The notes under the pieces are model-generated. The model made no database searches. It saw nothing but the letters and a program-made list of their open reading frames with translations, and was not told the origin of the DNA. From contig OY288239.1 of the NCBI GenBank assembly GCA_958450325.1, positions 59,539,049-59,603,048 on the forward strand: DNA of 64,000 bases. Direction: 5' to 3'. Origin of the DNA: Agrostemma githago (lineage: Eukaryota > Streptophyta > Magnoliopsida > Caryophyllales > Caryophyllaceae). This document shows positions 45,369 to 58,070 of the stretch, one piece after another (position 1 is the stretch's first letter; each line of letters opens with the position of its first letter). Both the position numbers and the translations under genes were made by a program.

Positions 45369-47090
45369 CATCGCGCCATCTTTTGCGGCGTCGTTATCGA
45401 CGAAGTATGAACCTTCATCCTCGGACAGTGGGTGCTCTGCAAACGGGTTGGGGCAGTTTCTCTTATCATGGTGAGCCATTCTTTTGCAGTTCTTGCACAT
45501 CCGCTTTGGCAAGCGCAACTACCTTCATCTTCGTTGACAACGTCCTCTTCCCACTACCTTTTGTGTTCTACTTTCTTGGAGGCAAAATAGTTATTTCACT
45601 AGTGGATGTATAACCAAGCAATTTCTCAAACTCCTCATCTTTGGCCAGTTGCTCGACAGGCTTCCTGATGCTATCGATAAAAGCCCTAACTACTTCTTTT
45701 AACTTCGCAACATCTTCCTTACCCAATTCACGAACCACGCCTACTGCTTTGTGAAATTCGGACCACAACTTCATCATCTCCAACTGTTTTTCATCTACCC
45801 TGTCAAGAGCATCTTCACCAAAAGAAGCATCACAAATGGATTTTGCTCTTAACGCGTCGACCGATCATCTTCTACACGCGTATGCTGATGGTATCGTCTT
45901 CTGTCCGTGTGACGTCAAAATCCATATCATATGTCTGCATAGAATCCCTCTTTCTTCAAACAGTACAGCTACACATCGCCTCCCTCAACTCTGACACAAA
46001 AAAGGAACTTCAAATCATTAAGAACAAAACTTTGACAAACCGACCTGCAACTTCAACAACCTCAACCACCCAAAAAACTGTAAACGATCGAACATACCTG
46101 GCTTATAGCGCACAACATAAACGTTGTTCCTAGATTGATCCTTCACAGTAATAACCTCCACCCCTTCATTCACCTCAAAGCCACGTACCGTACACTTGTC
46201 AATATAATACTTCACCTCGGTCTGGAACTCACTGAATACTTCATGAGTATACAGCTTCGCAGCATCAGTCTCAATAGCTAAATGAGTCTCCATCTTAGGC
46301 CTCGAGTGCTTGTTCTCATTGTCAAGCTTCCTCTGAGAATGCCTTTGCTGCTCCATCGCGCTTTCAAAGCGCATCCAGAACTCCACCAAAGTACCAGATT
46401 TGCCTTCAAACCTCTTAAAAAAACTATTTGCACTCTCCGACCTTTGTGTTCTTCTCATAATGCTGCCCATTCGTATGTCTCGACAATGAGCCATGACCCA
46501 CTTATTTCTTATGGCAAATGCTCTGTTAAACCAATCAACATCAGCCACTCCATGATCCTCCATGATTTCTTTCCACCTACAGTCAAACTCTGCGGGTTCA
46601 ATGTCATCGTCCCACACAATACCATTTAGCTTCTTTATGAATTCGATGTAATCGCTACTAGTCGAACCATACTTCACAGGAACCTTGTTCATTATGTGCC
46701 ACATACAGTATCAATGCCTCGCTTTCTTAAAAAAAAACGCAACAGAGCTAATAATACCGGGGTCTTGGTCAGTTATTATATATTTCGGTTCTTTCCCCCC
46801 ATCGCGTCCAAAAAATGGATGAACACCTAATTGAATGACTCAGTGTTCTCGCAAGCAATGAGTGCACCGCCGAAACTCACCGACCTTTTGTGATTGTCAA
46901 CACCAGTGAACGGAGTGAAGATCATCGAAGTACATGTTTGTCCCATACATGGGATCAAATGACACAGCATCCCCAAGCATTTCATAGTTTCTCTTACCAA
47001 CACCATCGACCCAAATAACCCTACATAAGCTACCGTCAGCCTCCAACTCGTAGTCAAAATCGACCCAAATAATCCTAATTAACCGGTAAA
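45369..47090 (-). pseudogene. FAR1/FRS-type Mutator-like transposase remnant
   Basis: Read on the minus strand from about 47090: EADGSLCRVIWVDGVGKRNY, then MIFTPFTGVDNHKRSVSFGG and ENTESFN (MULE domain with its first Asp), IITDQDPGIISSV (second Asp), CMWHIMNKVPVK, DFDCRWKEIMEDHG (likely Glu), and RTQRSESANSFFKRF (to 46018). Further 3' are an ORF with KDEEFEKLLGYT (45568-45783) and CKNCKRMAHHDKRNCPN, a CCHC zinc knuckle (near 45480), ending at 45369. A TAG replaces Trp near 46826, a TGA replaces Arg near 46715, and one G seems missing from a G-run at 46795-46800. The N-terminal DNA-binding region is absent. Confidence 0.75.
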
Positions 47091-47323
47091 TACTATTGTA
47101 ACAGGTTATAAAGTCACAAATACTACTCTGGTTTAACTACTCCAATCATACGTATGAAGTATTATTTTGGGAAGACGCCCTATAATTGGTATTAGTGTCT
47201 TTAAATAACCCAATAATATAAAAAGACAACAAATGACTTAGACAGAGTGAGTATTACTCTGTATTTGTTACCAATATAATTACATTACAACTTCCTTTAC
47301 TTCATTGTTTGACAATTTACCGC
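47091..47323. other. AT-rich spacer
   Basis: No gene or clear terminal repeat seen. The right edge of the MULE composite may lie here. Confidence 0.3.
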
Positions 47324-47842
47324 TTTCTAAATGAACATCACATGCTAAATACAGGTTTGACGAAAACATGATGCACAATGTAAAACAATAATTCACATAT
47401 CTAGATTCAAAACAACGGTTGTCATGCATTCACCGTCTTACTAACGCGCGAACTCAATTGATATCTTAGTAGCTCTAGAGACCACTATGTGCGGGCGGGG
47501 TTGGGTGTCCTAAAAAGATGCGCTTCCCAATACGTACCCTCATCTCTCACTCGAATCTTTGGTTTTAGGATGCCCGAAACCATTGGCCACGATAATCACT
47601 CAAAATTCAACATTCGATGTGCTTAAGGGACGAACTCCTAAGTTCTAGTACTATAGAGCAAACCTTGCTTTGTGCTTGGTAAGTTTACGTAGTACAGAGT
47701 GAGTATCATCGGGTTCCAACTCCCACAAAGTTCGGTGATGACTCCTCCTTGATTTTATTTCAATTCGAGATCAGTTTTACCATTCATTCGTCATCTCAAA
47801 CCCGCGTGTGGCCGCGCAGAGTGGACCTTTGTCATGTTCACA
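47324..47842 (+). mobile_element. Old Tat LTR remnant, plus orientation
   Basis: Aligns with positions ~50-592 of the first LTR: CACATGCTAAA, GCGGGCGGGGTTGGGTGTCCT, CCCGCGTGTGGCCGCG and the end GTCATGTTCACA. It is clearly more diverged than the other copies, with many substitutions and small indels. Confidence 0.75.
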
Positions 47843-48309
47843 CCTAGCATCATGCGTTTTAGAACTAGGACGTTGGGTACCAGACGCCTCAATGTTAGGG
47901 CACCTGGACTGGGGCGCCTCAGTTGCTGTATTTCATAAGTTTCTATTTTGTGAGATTATGTATTCGTGTTATCCAAGGAAGGATGTTATACACGTGATTC
48001 TAGAAGATTGTATTTTGGATATCGTATTGCATTTTGTATATTTTGGTTTTGATCGGTTTGACTTGCACAACGAAATAAGGTTTTACGCGAGGGAACAACT
48101 TTGATTTACAATACCTTTGTTTTATCAAGAATCACTCAAAGATTTTTATGTTGAGGTCGATTTTGTACTCCATGATGTGTTTTAGACGGATACAATAGAT
48201 TGCGAGTCTATTTCGAACATTTGAACCATGTTATCGTTTGATCATCATCGGGTGTTTGGCGGGAGTCTTCTATGGACACGAGCATGACAAATGAGAGTGG
48301 CTGTCTACA
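47843..48309 (-). mobile_element. Old Tat LTR remnant, minus orientation (start of LTR)
   Basis: From about 48180 to 48309 the plus strand reads GATCATCATCGGGTGTTTGG...GCTGTCTACA, the reverse complement of a diverged Tat LTR start. The stretch 47843-48180 contains no gene and may be the rest of the same degraded LTR. It ends head-on with the plus-strand remnant. Confidence 0.6.
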
Positions 48310-49041
48310 CCGGGTCCTTTTTCGAGTTTGTGATTTTCAACATTTTTAAGGATATCGATTTGTTTGCTACAATAAACATGTGTCAATTCAGATTAGAGCG
48401 AGTCAATTCGAATTACGGGTCAGCTTTACGAAGTCTACTACTTCGTACTCTCTTCTATACAATTAAACGTTTACTTGTGCCGACTTTTCTCCTCATGATA
48501 AATAGGTCCAGATGAACATTTGATATTTTGATTAGACAAGAAGGAGACGGTATTGGACCTGTTCTTAAACCTTTGCCACCATGATGTCCAAACTCCAAAT
48601 TACCTTATTTCCCGTGAACATAATTACGAAAGAGGAACAATAATAAAAGCAACCACAAATTTATTTGTACTTACGTGTTACGTCAACTACTAGAGAGTAG
48701 AGACGGTATGAATGCTCATCTTCTCATGCTGTGTCTGTCTCTCACTATGACACTCAACTGTACATAAAACTTTACAAATGTTTATTCAACTGTAGATGTC
48801 CACAATTCATCAGATCCATCCACATTCTCCAGGACAAAAGAAGAACAAAGTGACAAGATAAATCTTCCAAAACAAAGTAAAAGCAAAAATATGTGCTTTT
48901 TTACATGTTAGAATCCTTCAAAAACAAATTCAAGATTCGACCCTTTTTCGTATTTCTTACACTCAAAACAAACAAAGTAAGTAATACCCATTTTCATCAA
49001 GCCTGGGTTTTTTGTACATTATGTGAAATTGAGTGATAATC
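48310..49041. other. Upstream region of the TMK-type gene
   Basis: No ORF of note. The last ~250 bp are A-rich with a CAAA-rich leader-like stretch before the ATG. This should contain the promoter and 5' untranslated region; I see no motif to single out. Confidence 0.4.
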
Positions 49042-52000
49042 ATGCAGAAAGAAGTGATTTTAATGTGTTACAAATTACTGGGGTTGTGTCTTGTCTGTGT
49101 GGTTTGGTGTAAGACTGACCCAAATGACTTGAGAATTCTGAATGAGTTCAGAAATGGGCTAGAAAATCCTCAGCTTCTTGAATGGCCTGAAAAAGATGAT
49201 GCTGACCCATGTGGGAATAAGTGGAGAAATGTGTACTGTTCAGGTGATCGAGTCACACAAATCCAAATCCAAAATTTTGGGCTCAAGGGCTCACTTCCCA
49301 AGGATTTCAACCAGTTATCGAAGTTGCAGAATTTGGGGTTTCAAAAAAACAAATTTCTTGGGAAGTTACCATCTTTTACTGGCTTGTCTGAGTTGAAGTA
49401 TGCATTCTTGGATTACAACAATTTTGATGAAATTCCTCTTGATTTCTTTCATGGTTTAACAAATCTTGAGGTTTTAGCATTAGATAATAACCCTTTAAAT
49501 GCAACCACAGGAGGGTGGTCTTTACCTGATGATCTTGGCAAGTTAACCCAATTGGTTAATTTTTCAGCAGGGGATTGTAATTTGGTTGGTCAATTGCCTG
49601 AATTTCTTGGTTTATTGCCAAATCTTAATTCTTTGAGGCTTGCATACAACAATCTAAGCGGGTATTTACCATTAAGCTTCAATCAGTCAGTATTGCAGAT
49701 TTTAGTGTTAAATAACCAGGATGGGGAAGGTTTGTCTGGACCCATTGATGTCATTGCCACAATGCCTTACCTCACTCAGGTATGGCTTCATGGGAACCAC
49801 TTTACTGGGACTATTCCGTCCGGTGTCGTGAATTTGACATCACTAAGGGATCTTAATCTGAATGGTAATCTCCTTGTTGGGGTTGTCCCTGAAGGGTTAG
49901 CCTCATTGGGTTTAGATAAGTTGGATATCAGCAACAATTTGCTGATGGGTCCTATTCCTAAGTTCGTGTCCCGTAATTTTTCGTATGGTTCTAATTCATT
50001 TTGCCAGTCTGTTCCTGGAACTCCATGTGCTCCACAAGTTAATGCACTCATAGACTTCCTAACTGCTGTGAATTATCCTACTTTTCTTGCTTCTCAATGG
50101 ACTGGTAATAATCCTTGTAATGGAGTTTGGTTAGGAGTAAGCTGCAATTCTGATTCAGATGTTGTTGTTCTTAATTTGCCCAATAGACGTCTTAATGGCA
50201 CCTTGAGTCCTTCACTTGCTAGTTTAGATTCGTTGCGTCAAATTCGACTGGGAGGTAATCATCTCTCTCATGAAATTCCGGAAGCCTTGACTAAGTTGAA
50301 GTCTTTGGCTTTGTTAGATGTAAGTGACAATAACTTTAATCATCCGGTGCCAAAGTTTCGAGCTAGTGTAAGTCTTCTCACAAGTGGAAACCCATTACTT
50401 ACTGCAAACCATAGTACCATTAGCATTATTGCTCCTGTTAGTAGCCCACCACTTCTAAGCAGCCCGCCGCCTACATTGCCTGACCCATCTCAGGGTAGTG
50501 CAGTCCCACCTCAGCCCGCGAAAAGACCTTCTCGTGGTATGGATCGTAACCACAGTCCGAGTTCTCCCTCTTACAAGCAAACTAGGCCCGGCAGACCCAA
50601 ATGGCACACTTTCATTATGGCAGTTGCTTCAGTAGCTGCTATTGTTGTGATGGCAATTCTTATGACCTTATTATACAATTTTTGTTGTAAGAAAAGGTGG
50701 GGAGCTACGATTGAGGAAAATGGTTCTGTAGTTGTTCACCCTAGGGATCCATATGATCGCCACAATGTAGTTAAAGTAGCAGTGTCAAGTAACAACAACA
50801 CTGGAAGCTTATTTACACAAACTGCTAGTAGCTCTGATAGCATGGCTAGTAGTGGAGTACTGACCGATTCCCATGTGATGGAATCTGGAAACTTGGTCAT
50901 ATCAGTTCAAGTTCTTCGAAAAGTGACTAATAATTTCGATGAAGAAAATCTACTTGGTCGTGGTGGGTTTGGAGCGGTTTATAAAGGGGAGCTAGGAGAC
51001 GGGACGAAAATAGCTGTTAAGAGAATGGAAGCCGGGGTGATTAACAGTAAACAATTGGATGAATTTCAGGCTGAAATTGCTGTTCTATCTAAGGTGAGGC
51101 ATCGTCATTTGGTATCTTTGTTTGGTTACGCCACAGAAGGAAAGGAAAGGCTTTTAGTTTATGAATACTTGCCTCAAGGAGCTCTAAGCAAACATTTATT
51201 TCACTGGAAGACTTTGAAAGAGGAGCCATTATCTTGGACAAAGAGGCTTAGCATTGCTTTGGATGTTGCGAGAGGTATGGAATATCTTCACACTTTGGCG
51301 CAGCAAAGCTTCATACACAGGGACTTGAAATCTTCAAATATTCTGTTGGATGAAGATTATAGGGCTAAAGTTTCCGACTTTGGGCTGGTGAAACTTGCCC
51401 CTGATAAAGACAAGTCGGTAGCTACCAGGCTTGCTGGAACATTTGGCTACCTGGCCCCTGAGTATGCTGGTATGTAGCCTTTTGCCCTTTTCCCTCGTAT
51501 TATCATTGGAACGTGTTGTCTATGCTTATGAATCTCAGTGGAACGTGTTACTTCTGATTCATCTTGATATTGGAATGCTTGTATTATTCATTCGTTCTAT
51601 CACCGGCCATTTGTTTTCAGCGACAGGAAAAATCACGACTAAAGTGGATGTTTTTAGCTACGGAGTAGTCCTAATGGAACTCTTAACCGGGTTAGTAGCA
51701 CTGGACGAGGACAGATCCGAAGAAAGCCGATATCTGGCAGAGTGGTTCTGGAGAGTAAAATCAAGCAGAGAGACACTATTGGCCGCAATTGATCCTGTTC
51801 TAAACATGAAAGAAGAGCTCTTTGAGAGCATGATTTGTATCGCTGACTTGGCAGGGCACTGCACAGCACGGGACCCAAACCATCGTCCGGATATGGGCCA
51901 CGTAGTGAGTGTAGTCAGCCCACTGGTGGACAAATGGAAGCCATACTTTGATGAAACCGAGGATTATTTAGGCATCGACTTCAGTCTACCTCTGAAAGAA

Positions 52001-52147
52001 ATGTTGCAAGGATGGCAGGAGGAAGAAGGGGAAAGCATGCAGGATAAAAGTTGTTGTACAACAAGTAGCCTTGATAATAGCAGGGGAAGTATACCTGCTA
52101 AACCTACTGGATTCGCTGACTCCTTCACGTCTGCCGACGGCCGTTGA
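49042..52147 (+). CDS. TMK: TMK-family leucine-rich-repeat receptor-like kinase
   Basis: Two exons, 49042-51469 and 51621-52147, joined across a 151-bp GT-AG intron (phase 1, in the kinase domain after PEYA), give about 984 codons with no defect. The ATG at 49042 opens a signal peptide (MQKEVILMCYKLLGLCLVCV). The ectodomain has the TMK plan: capped LRRs from ~55 (DPCGNKWRNVYC), a non-LRR island with a second cap NPCNGVWLGVSC (~358), more LRRs, then a Pro/Ser-rich stalk (~470-515). A membrane segment lies at ~524-548. The kinase has GRGGFGAVYKGEL (~639), AVKRM, HRDLKSSN (~759), DFG (779) and GTFGYLAPEYA, so it should be active. TMKs act at the plasma membrane in auxin signalling and growth. 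Member identity (TMK1/3/4) is unresolved. Confidence 0.93.
51470..51620 (+). other. Intron of the TMK-type gene
   Basis: Starts GTATGT at 51470 and ends TTGTTTTCAG at 51620. Joining the flanks turns G|CG into Ala and reads PEYA-ATGKITTKVDVFSYGV, the conserved activation-loop region. Confidence 0.92.
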
Positions 52148-52891
52148 TGAACTATAGCATTTCCTTTGATGTTTAAAAAACAAGGGGACGGGGGAAGATG
52201 ATTGTTGAGAGTTGAGATCGAGTCACTAAGTTTTAATGTGCTAATAATGTGTAGTGTATGCTTGTGTTGGTAAATTTGGTTTTGAAACTAAAGGTTAGCC
52301 TCGTGTTGGTAAGATTTGATATTTAGGTTCACGTGAGAACCACTCCTTCGATGAGAACCATGAGAACTATAATATGAGGCATTAGATCAAAGTGTTCAAT
52401 CTCATTCGTTGGATTCTTCAAAATTCTTCAATCCCATCAATTAATCACAATTGCTTGAGCCTTCAAACCGTAAGGTCGTAACTCCTTCTCCTTCTCCTTC
52501 TACGAAATTCTTCGACCCGTAATCCTTTAATCCATAATTCTTCAGTCGACCATTGAATCCGATTTTCAATCTATCAATTTTTCAATCGACTTTTTTTTCA
52601 ATCCATCAGTTTATCACAATTGGGTATTGAACCTCAGTAACCTAATTAACTTTTAATTTTTTTTTAAAATTAATTATTTTATGAGTTAACTTATTTGATT
52701 AAATTCATTATTTCATTGCAATAGTAATAGTATTATCGTCGGCAAATATAATTGCAATAATCCCAGCTATCTTTTTTTTTTTTTTCCAAATTTCCTCATT
52801 AAGTTAGGAGTTCATCTAAAATATTGTCCTTTAATTTCCTTTTGTACGGATTTTATATGGAATACAACACTTCTTCTTGAAGCCCTACTCG
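52148..52891. other. 3' flank of the TMK-type gene
   Basis: The first ~200 bp are probably 3' untranslated sequence. Beyond it are a (CTTCTC)n stretch near 52482-52502, T-runs and TCAAT-rich repeats. No gene. Confidence 0.4.
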
Positions 52892-53124
52892 ATTTTTTTT
52901 TTTCAATTTTAGCGTATCATTTTTCAATTTTAGCGTACCGTACCCTTTCTTAAATTTATCGTACCCTTTTTCAATTTTGGCGTACCCTTTTTAAATTTCA
53001 GCGTACCCTTTTTCAATTTCAATTTTAGTGTACACTTCTTCAATTTTAGCGTACCATTTTTCACTTTTAGCGTATTTTTTTTTCAATTTCAATTTTAGTG
53101 TACCCTTCTCCACTTTTAGCGTAC
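52892..53124 (+). repeat. Short tandem repeat (TTTTTCAATTTTAGCGTACC)
   Basis: About ten diverged units of 20-28 bp share TTTTAGCGTACC. The last unit is cut by the Tat LTR starting at 53125. Confidence 0.8.
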
Positions 53125-54547
53125 TGTGGACATGACATAGGTCCACCCCGACGCGGCCACGCGCGGGTTTGGGGAGGCGAATGAATATCCATATGAGAAT
53201 GGATCGAATCGAAATTTAAATCTAAGTGGAGTCGCCACCGAACTTTGTGGGAGTTCGGGCTTGTCTCTTTGCATTTGATACCGATACCGTCACTATCGGT
53301 TATCGTGTATAGAATGACTCTCGTGCGCCAACGGTTTCGGGCATCCGGAAACCGAGGTTATGAGTAAGGGGTGAGGGTACGTGTTAGGAAGCCCACAAAA
53401 GACACCCAACCCCGCCCGCACATTGGCGGCCTCTACTTAGATATCGAGTGACTTTCTAATACGCGCGTTAGTTGAACGGGAAAATGATATGCAAAGATTA
53501 TTTTCGCTAAACGTGTGAAAAATTGAAAGGGTTTCTATGTCGATTTAATGCATCTAAAATCTTAACGTCAAAGTTGTATTTTAGCATGTGAGTTCATTTT
53601 AATACAATAAAACAAACACAATAAATTAACAAGAAAAGGTGACAAACGGTTAGTAACGGTATAATGATAACGGTTTGCAAAGATGTAATATGATATAGAA
53701 ATATGCAAAGTTTTTGAAAAGTGGTGTTTCACGTGATGGATTAGGCACGTGTTGACCTAGGTCATAGAAAAGGTTAACGAGACTCGAATGGTATGGTAGG
53801 ACTCACGGTTTGACGTGATAAAGGGCCACTCGACCGAGTCATTGATGAACTCGACCGAGTGGACCTCTGAAAAGTGTTCTGTCCGGATTTCGAGACGTCA
53901 CTCGACCGAGTTATGAGGGAACTCGACCGAGTGCGCGGCCACTCGATCGAGTCATTGCGAGACTCGACCGAGTGGTTGTCAGAATTCCATTCTGTCTCGT
54001 TTTTGTGATGTCACTCGATCGAGTGACATAGGCACTCGGTCGAGTGGCACCTGTACGAACCAGGTTCGTTTGCAATTTTATTAATGATTTCGAAATTGCT
54101 TTTGATTTTGACAATTTGACGATTTTGTTGAATCGGGCATAAATATTGTATAATTTATGCTCGACTCGGATTCTTAGGAATCATTGATTTTGTTGAACCG
54201 AATATAAATATTAGGGGATTTATGCTCGATTCCAAATTTGAATACTCGTTGTATCCCATATTCGATTATTGAATCGATATGAAATAATTAGAGCGAGATA
54301 AAAAAAGTTGTTATAAGTCGTTTTAAATTAGCTAAGACGATATGGATTTCCTCCACGTTTATAATGTCATAATTCTAACGAATTGCGTGACAATTATTTT
54401 AACATCAACGGAAATCGCGTTAGTTAATTTATTTGACTAGATCGTTAGATTCGACATCCAATTATGGAATTGGTATCGCGTCTAAAGATCGACGCTTTGC
54501 TTGAATTGAAAGACTTGATTCCCTCCGCATCCCGACATCATAATTAA
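53125..54547 (-). mobile_element. Tat LTR (3' LTR of the pol-bearing element), first part
   Basis: Starts TGTGGACATGACATAGG and follows the 17183 LTR in order, with clear divergence. It carries an enlarged palindrome array (53828-54045). At 54547/54548 it is interrupted by a Helitron and resumes at 58397. Confidence 0.85.
53828..54045. repeat. Expanded paired-palindrome array
   Basis: Eight 12-mers in four pairs, starting at 53828/53849, 53900/53921, 53941/53962 and 54013/54034. The spacer is 9 nt in every pair. The central variants are CGACCG, CGATCG and CGGTCG. CTGTCCGGATTTCGAGACGTC-like linkers separate most pairs. The intact LTRs have only two pairs here. Confidence 0.92.
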
Positions 54548-54558
54548 CTAGATTAAAG

Positions 54559-54575
54559 CCCGTGCGTTCCACGGG
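54559..54575 (-). other. Helitron 3' hairpin
   Basis: CCCGTG CGTTC CACGGG: a 6-bp stem, 7 nt from the CTAG end, similar in design to the hairpin at 33930. Confidence 0.85.
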
Positions 54576-54819
54576 TTAGTTGGCTTCGGGTTAATTGGCT
54601 TAATTACATTGATGATATATATTCGTTAAATACTCCGTAAAAAACTTGATCAATCTATATCATTATAATAAATAAGATAATCACATGATATTAGTAATCA
54701 AACTTAATTTCAACTAAGTTGATAGTCTTAAGAGCTTATTCTAAAACTCAAAAAAATACATGCAAATAATTTTTTTGGCTAATAATATAAGATTCTATCG
54801 CCTCATCATAATTTTTCAA

Positions 54820-57800
54820 TATAGGATAATTTACTCAAGGTTTATAGTTTTAAGATATGCTTTAAAGACCCAGAAAAATGTACGATTACTCTTATTTATA
54901 ATATAGAATCATCACCTTATTTTAATTTTTTCGATGTGGGATAATTTTAGGTTTATAGTCCTTTTAAAAGCTTTTTAAGACTGAAAATTTGTTGGTTGAT
55001 ATTTAAAACCATAAGATTACTCACTTGTGTCAGATGATAGACGATTACTCTTTATTTATATAATCGAATTTGATCATCTTGTTGGAGTATATACTTTTGA
55101 TGAATGATTATTCTTATTTATATAATAAAAAAATTCACCTTATTATAATTTTTCGATGTGGGATAATTTTAATTAAGTTTATTTAAGTTTAGATATAGTC
55201 TAATTAAGAACTTTTATTTATAGACGGATGCATGATTACTCTTATTTATAATACATAGAATTCCATCACACCATCTTAATTTCGATGCGGGATAATTATA
55301 CATTAACTATATACTTTAATTATACCTTTTTTTTAAGTTCAAATGATTGTTGGTTAATATCTAAGAACGAAAGATTACGTAGAATTATATCACCTGATAA
55401 TTTTAATTTAACTTTATTTGTAGTCTTATTAATAGCTTTTTTTAAGACTAAAAGTTTTTTTGTTGATGAATGATTAGTCTTGTTTATAATATAGAATTTC
55501 ATCACCATAGAATTTCATCGTCTTATTATGGTCTTAATAGTTTTTTGAAGACTCAAAAGATTTTGATTGATATCATATCTAAGAACAAATAATTAGTCTT
55601 ACATATTATAATTTGTCGATGTGGGATAATTTAAGTAAAATTTGTAGTCTTATTTATAATATAAAATCATCACCGTACCTTATTTTAATTGTTTCAATGT
55701 GGGATAATTTTAATTTTGTAGTCTTATTAAGACTTTTTTAAACTCAAAATATTGTTGGTTGATGTCTAAGGAAAAAATTATAATTAGTCTTTTGTGTATA
55801 GTCTTAAAAAGTTTCTTAAGACTCAAAAGATTTTTGTTTGATAAAACTTTATAATTTTTCGAATGTGGGATAGTTTTACTTAAGTTTCACCTTATTATAA
55901 TGTTTCGATGTGAAATTATTTTAGTTAAGTTTGTAGTCTTATTAAGAGAGTTTTTAAGACTTAGAATTTTTTATTGATATTTAAGAACGAATGATTAGTC
56001 TTATTTATACTATAAAGTTTCATCACCTTATCATAACTTTTCGATGTGGGATGATTTATTTAAGTTTATAGTCTCCATCAGCTCGTCAATTTTTTTTCGA
56101 TGTGAGATAATTTACTTAAGCTTATAGTCTTAAAAGCTCTTTTTAAGTCTTGATTATTATAATACGAAGTATAGAATTTCATCACAATTTTCAGTGTGGG
56201 ATGATTTTAAGTTTGTAGTCTTGTATATTAAAAGTTTTTTTAAGATTCAAAAGTTTTTTTGTCGGTATTTAACCCATAGTGTTGTATTTAAACATTTAAA
56301 ATATTCCACTTTTAGTATAAACATATGGATTATCTTATTATATATTTTGGATGAATGATTACTCTTATTTATATAATAATAAAAATTCACCTTATTATAA
56401 CTTTTCGATGTGGGATAATTTTACTTAAATTTATTTAAGTTTAGATATATAGTCTAATTAAGAACTTTTATTCAAAGACGAATGATTACACTTATTTATA
56501 ATATATAGAATTCCATCAATCCATCTTCATTTTTCGATGCGAGATAATTATACTTTAACTATATAGTCTTAGTCCTAGATTTTTTTTTGTCTCAAAAGAT
56601 TTTTGGTTAATATCTAAGAATGAAAGATTACATATAGAATTCTATCACCTCGTTAAGAACTTTTTTAGGACGAATGATTAATCTTATTTATAATATAGAA
56701 TTGAATCACCTCATCATAATTTGGAGAAATGACTACTTTTATTTATATAATAGAATATCATCATAGAATTTCAGCGTCTTATTATACTTTGGGTATTTTA
56801 ATGAAATGATGCGACCGAAGGGAGTATAAATGTGGGATATAATTTACTTAAGTTTATAGCCTTAAAAGTGTTTTAAGACTCAAAAGAGAGAGGTATAATT
56901 TTTTGATGTGAGATAATTTACTTAAGTTTATAGTCTTAATAGTTCCTTTATGACTCAAAAGATTTTGATTGATATCTAAAAATCTAAGAACAAATAATTA
57001 GTCTTATTTATAATATAAAAATCCATCACCTTATTATAATTTGTCGATGCGGGATAAATTTAACTAAAATTTGTAGTCTTATTTATAATATAGAATCATT
57101 ACCGTAACTTATTTTAATTGTTTCGATGTGGGATAATTTTAAGTTTGTAATCTTATTAAGATCCTTTCTAAACTCAAGACTACAAATTCATGAGTTCATC
57201 ATAATTTAAAAAACAATGACATAGAATTTCATCATAGTTTTTTTTAAAAAAACAAAAAAAAAATTGTTGGTTGATATTTAAAAACGATGATTACTCTTCT
57301 TTAGTACAAATTCATAAGTTCATCATAATTTTTCCATGTAGGAGAATTACTTAACTTCGTTGATGTCTAAAGAATTTTTTTTAGTTTTATTTATAATATA
57401 GAATTTCATCACCTTATTATAATATCTTTATTTAAATGTATAGTCTTGACAACTTTTTTAAGACAAAAGATTTATGTTTGATGAAACTTTATAATTTTTC
57501 AAATGTGAGATAGTTTTAGTTAAGTTTATAGTCTTAATATATATTTTAAGACTTAAAATATTTTTGGTTAATATCTAAGAGCACATGGTTACTACGGAAT
57601 ATTATTTATAATATAAAGTTTCATCACCTTATTATAATTTTTCGATGTGAGATTATTTTTTACGTAAGTTTGTAGTCTTATTAAGAGATTTTTTAAGACT
57701 TAAAAGTTTTTTTTGATTGATATTTAATAACGAATGATTAGTCTTATTTATAATATAGAATTCATCAACCTATTATATTTTTCGATGTGAAATAATTTAT

Positions 57801-58070
57801 TTAAGTTTATAGTATCCCATCATAATTTTTCAATGTGGGATAATTTAAAAGTTTTTCTTGGTCGATATTTAAAACAAATGATTATTCTTATTTATAATAT
57901 AAAATTTGTCGATATTTAAAACGAATGATTATTCTTATTTATAATATAAAATTTCATCATCTTAGTCTTAGAAACTCTTTTTGAGATTCAAAAGACTTGA
58001 ATACTATTTATTTATAATATAGAATTTCATTATCATATTGTAATTTGTCGATGTGGGATAATTTTAAAAT
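54820..58070. repeat. Diverged repeat array inside the Helitron
   Basis: About twenty copies of TTCGATGTGGGATAATTTTA, all in the same orientation, are spread over 3.2 kb at 50-250 bp spacing. Between them recur TTTAAGT(T)TGTAGTCTTATTAAGA, TTTAAGACTCAAAA, GTTGATATTTAAGAACGAATGATTA and TCTTATTTATAATATAGAATTTCATCACC in a consistent order. The ancestral unit looks about 150 bp. Two units carry a MITE-like CGAAGGGAGTA (56812) or microsatellite noise. Confidence 0.85.

Noticed and set aside
51431..51620. Separate 238-codon ORF starting inside the kinase gene
   Set aside because: It reads through the intron; splicing at 51469/51621 joins the two parts into one kinase domain.
54820..58070. CRISPR-like reading of the regularly recurring motif
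   Set aside because: Spacing is irregular, units are diverged and AT-rich, and the setting is a plant Helitron.
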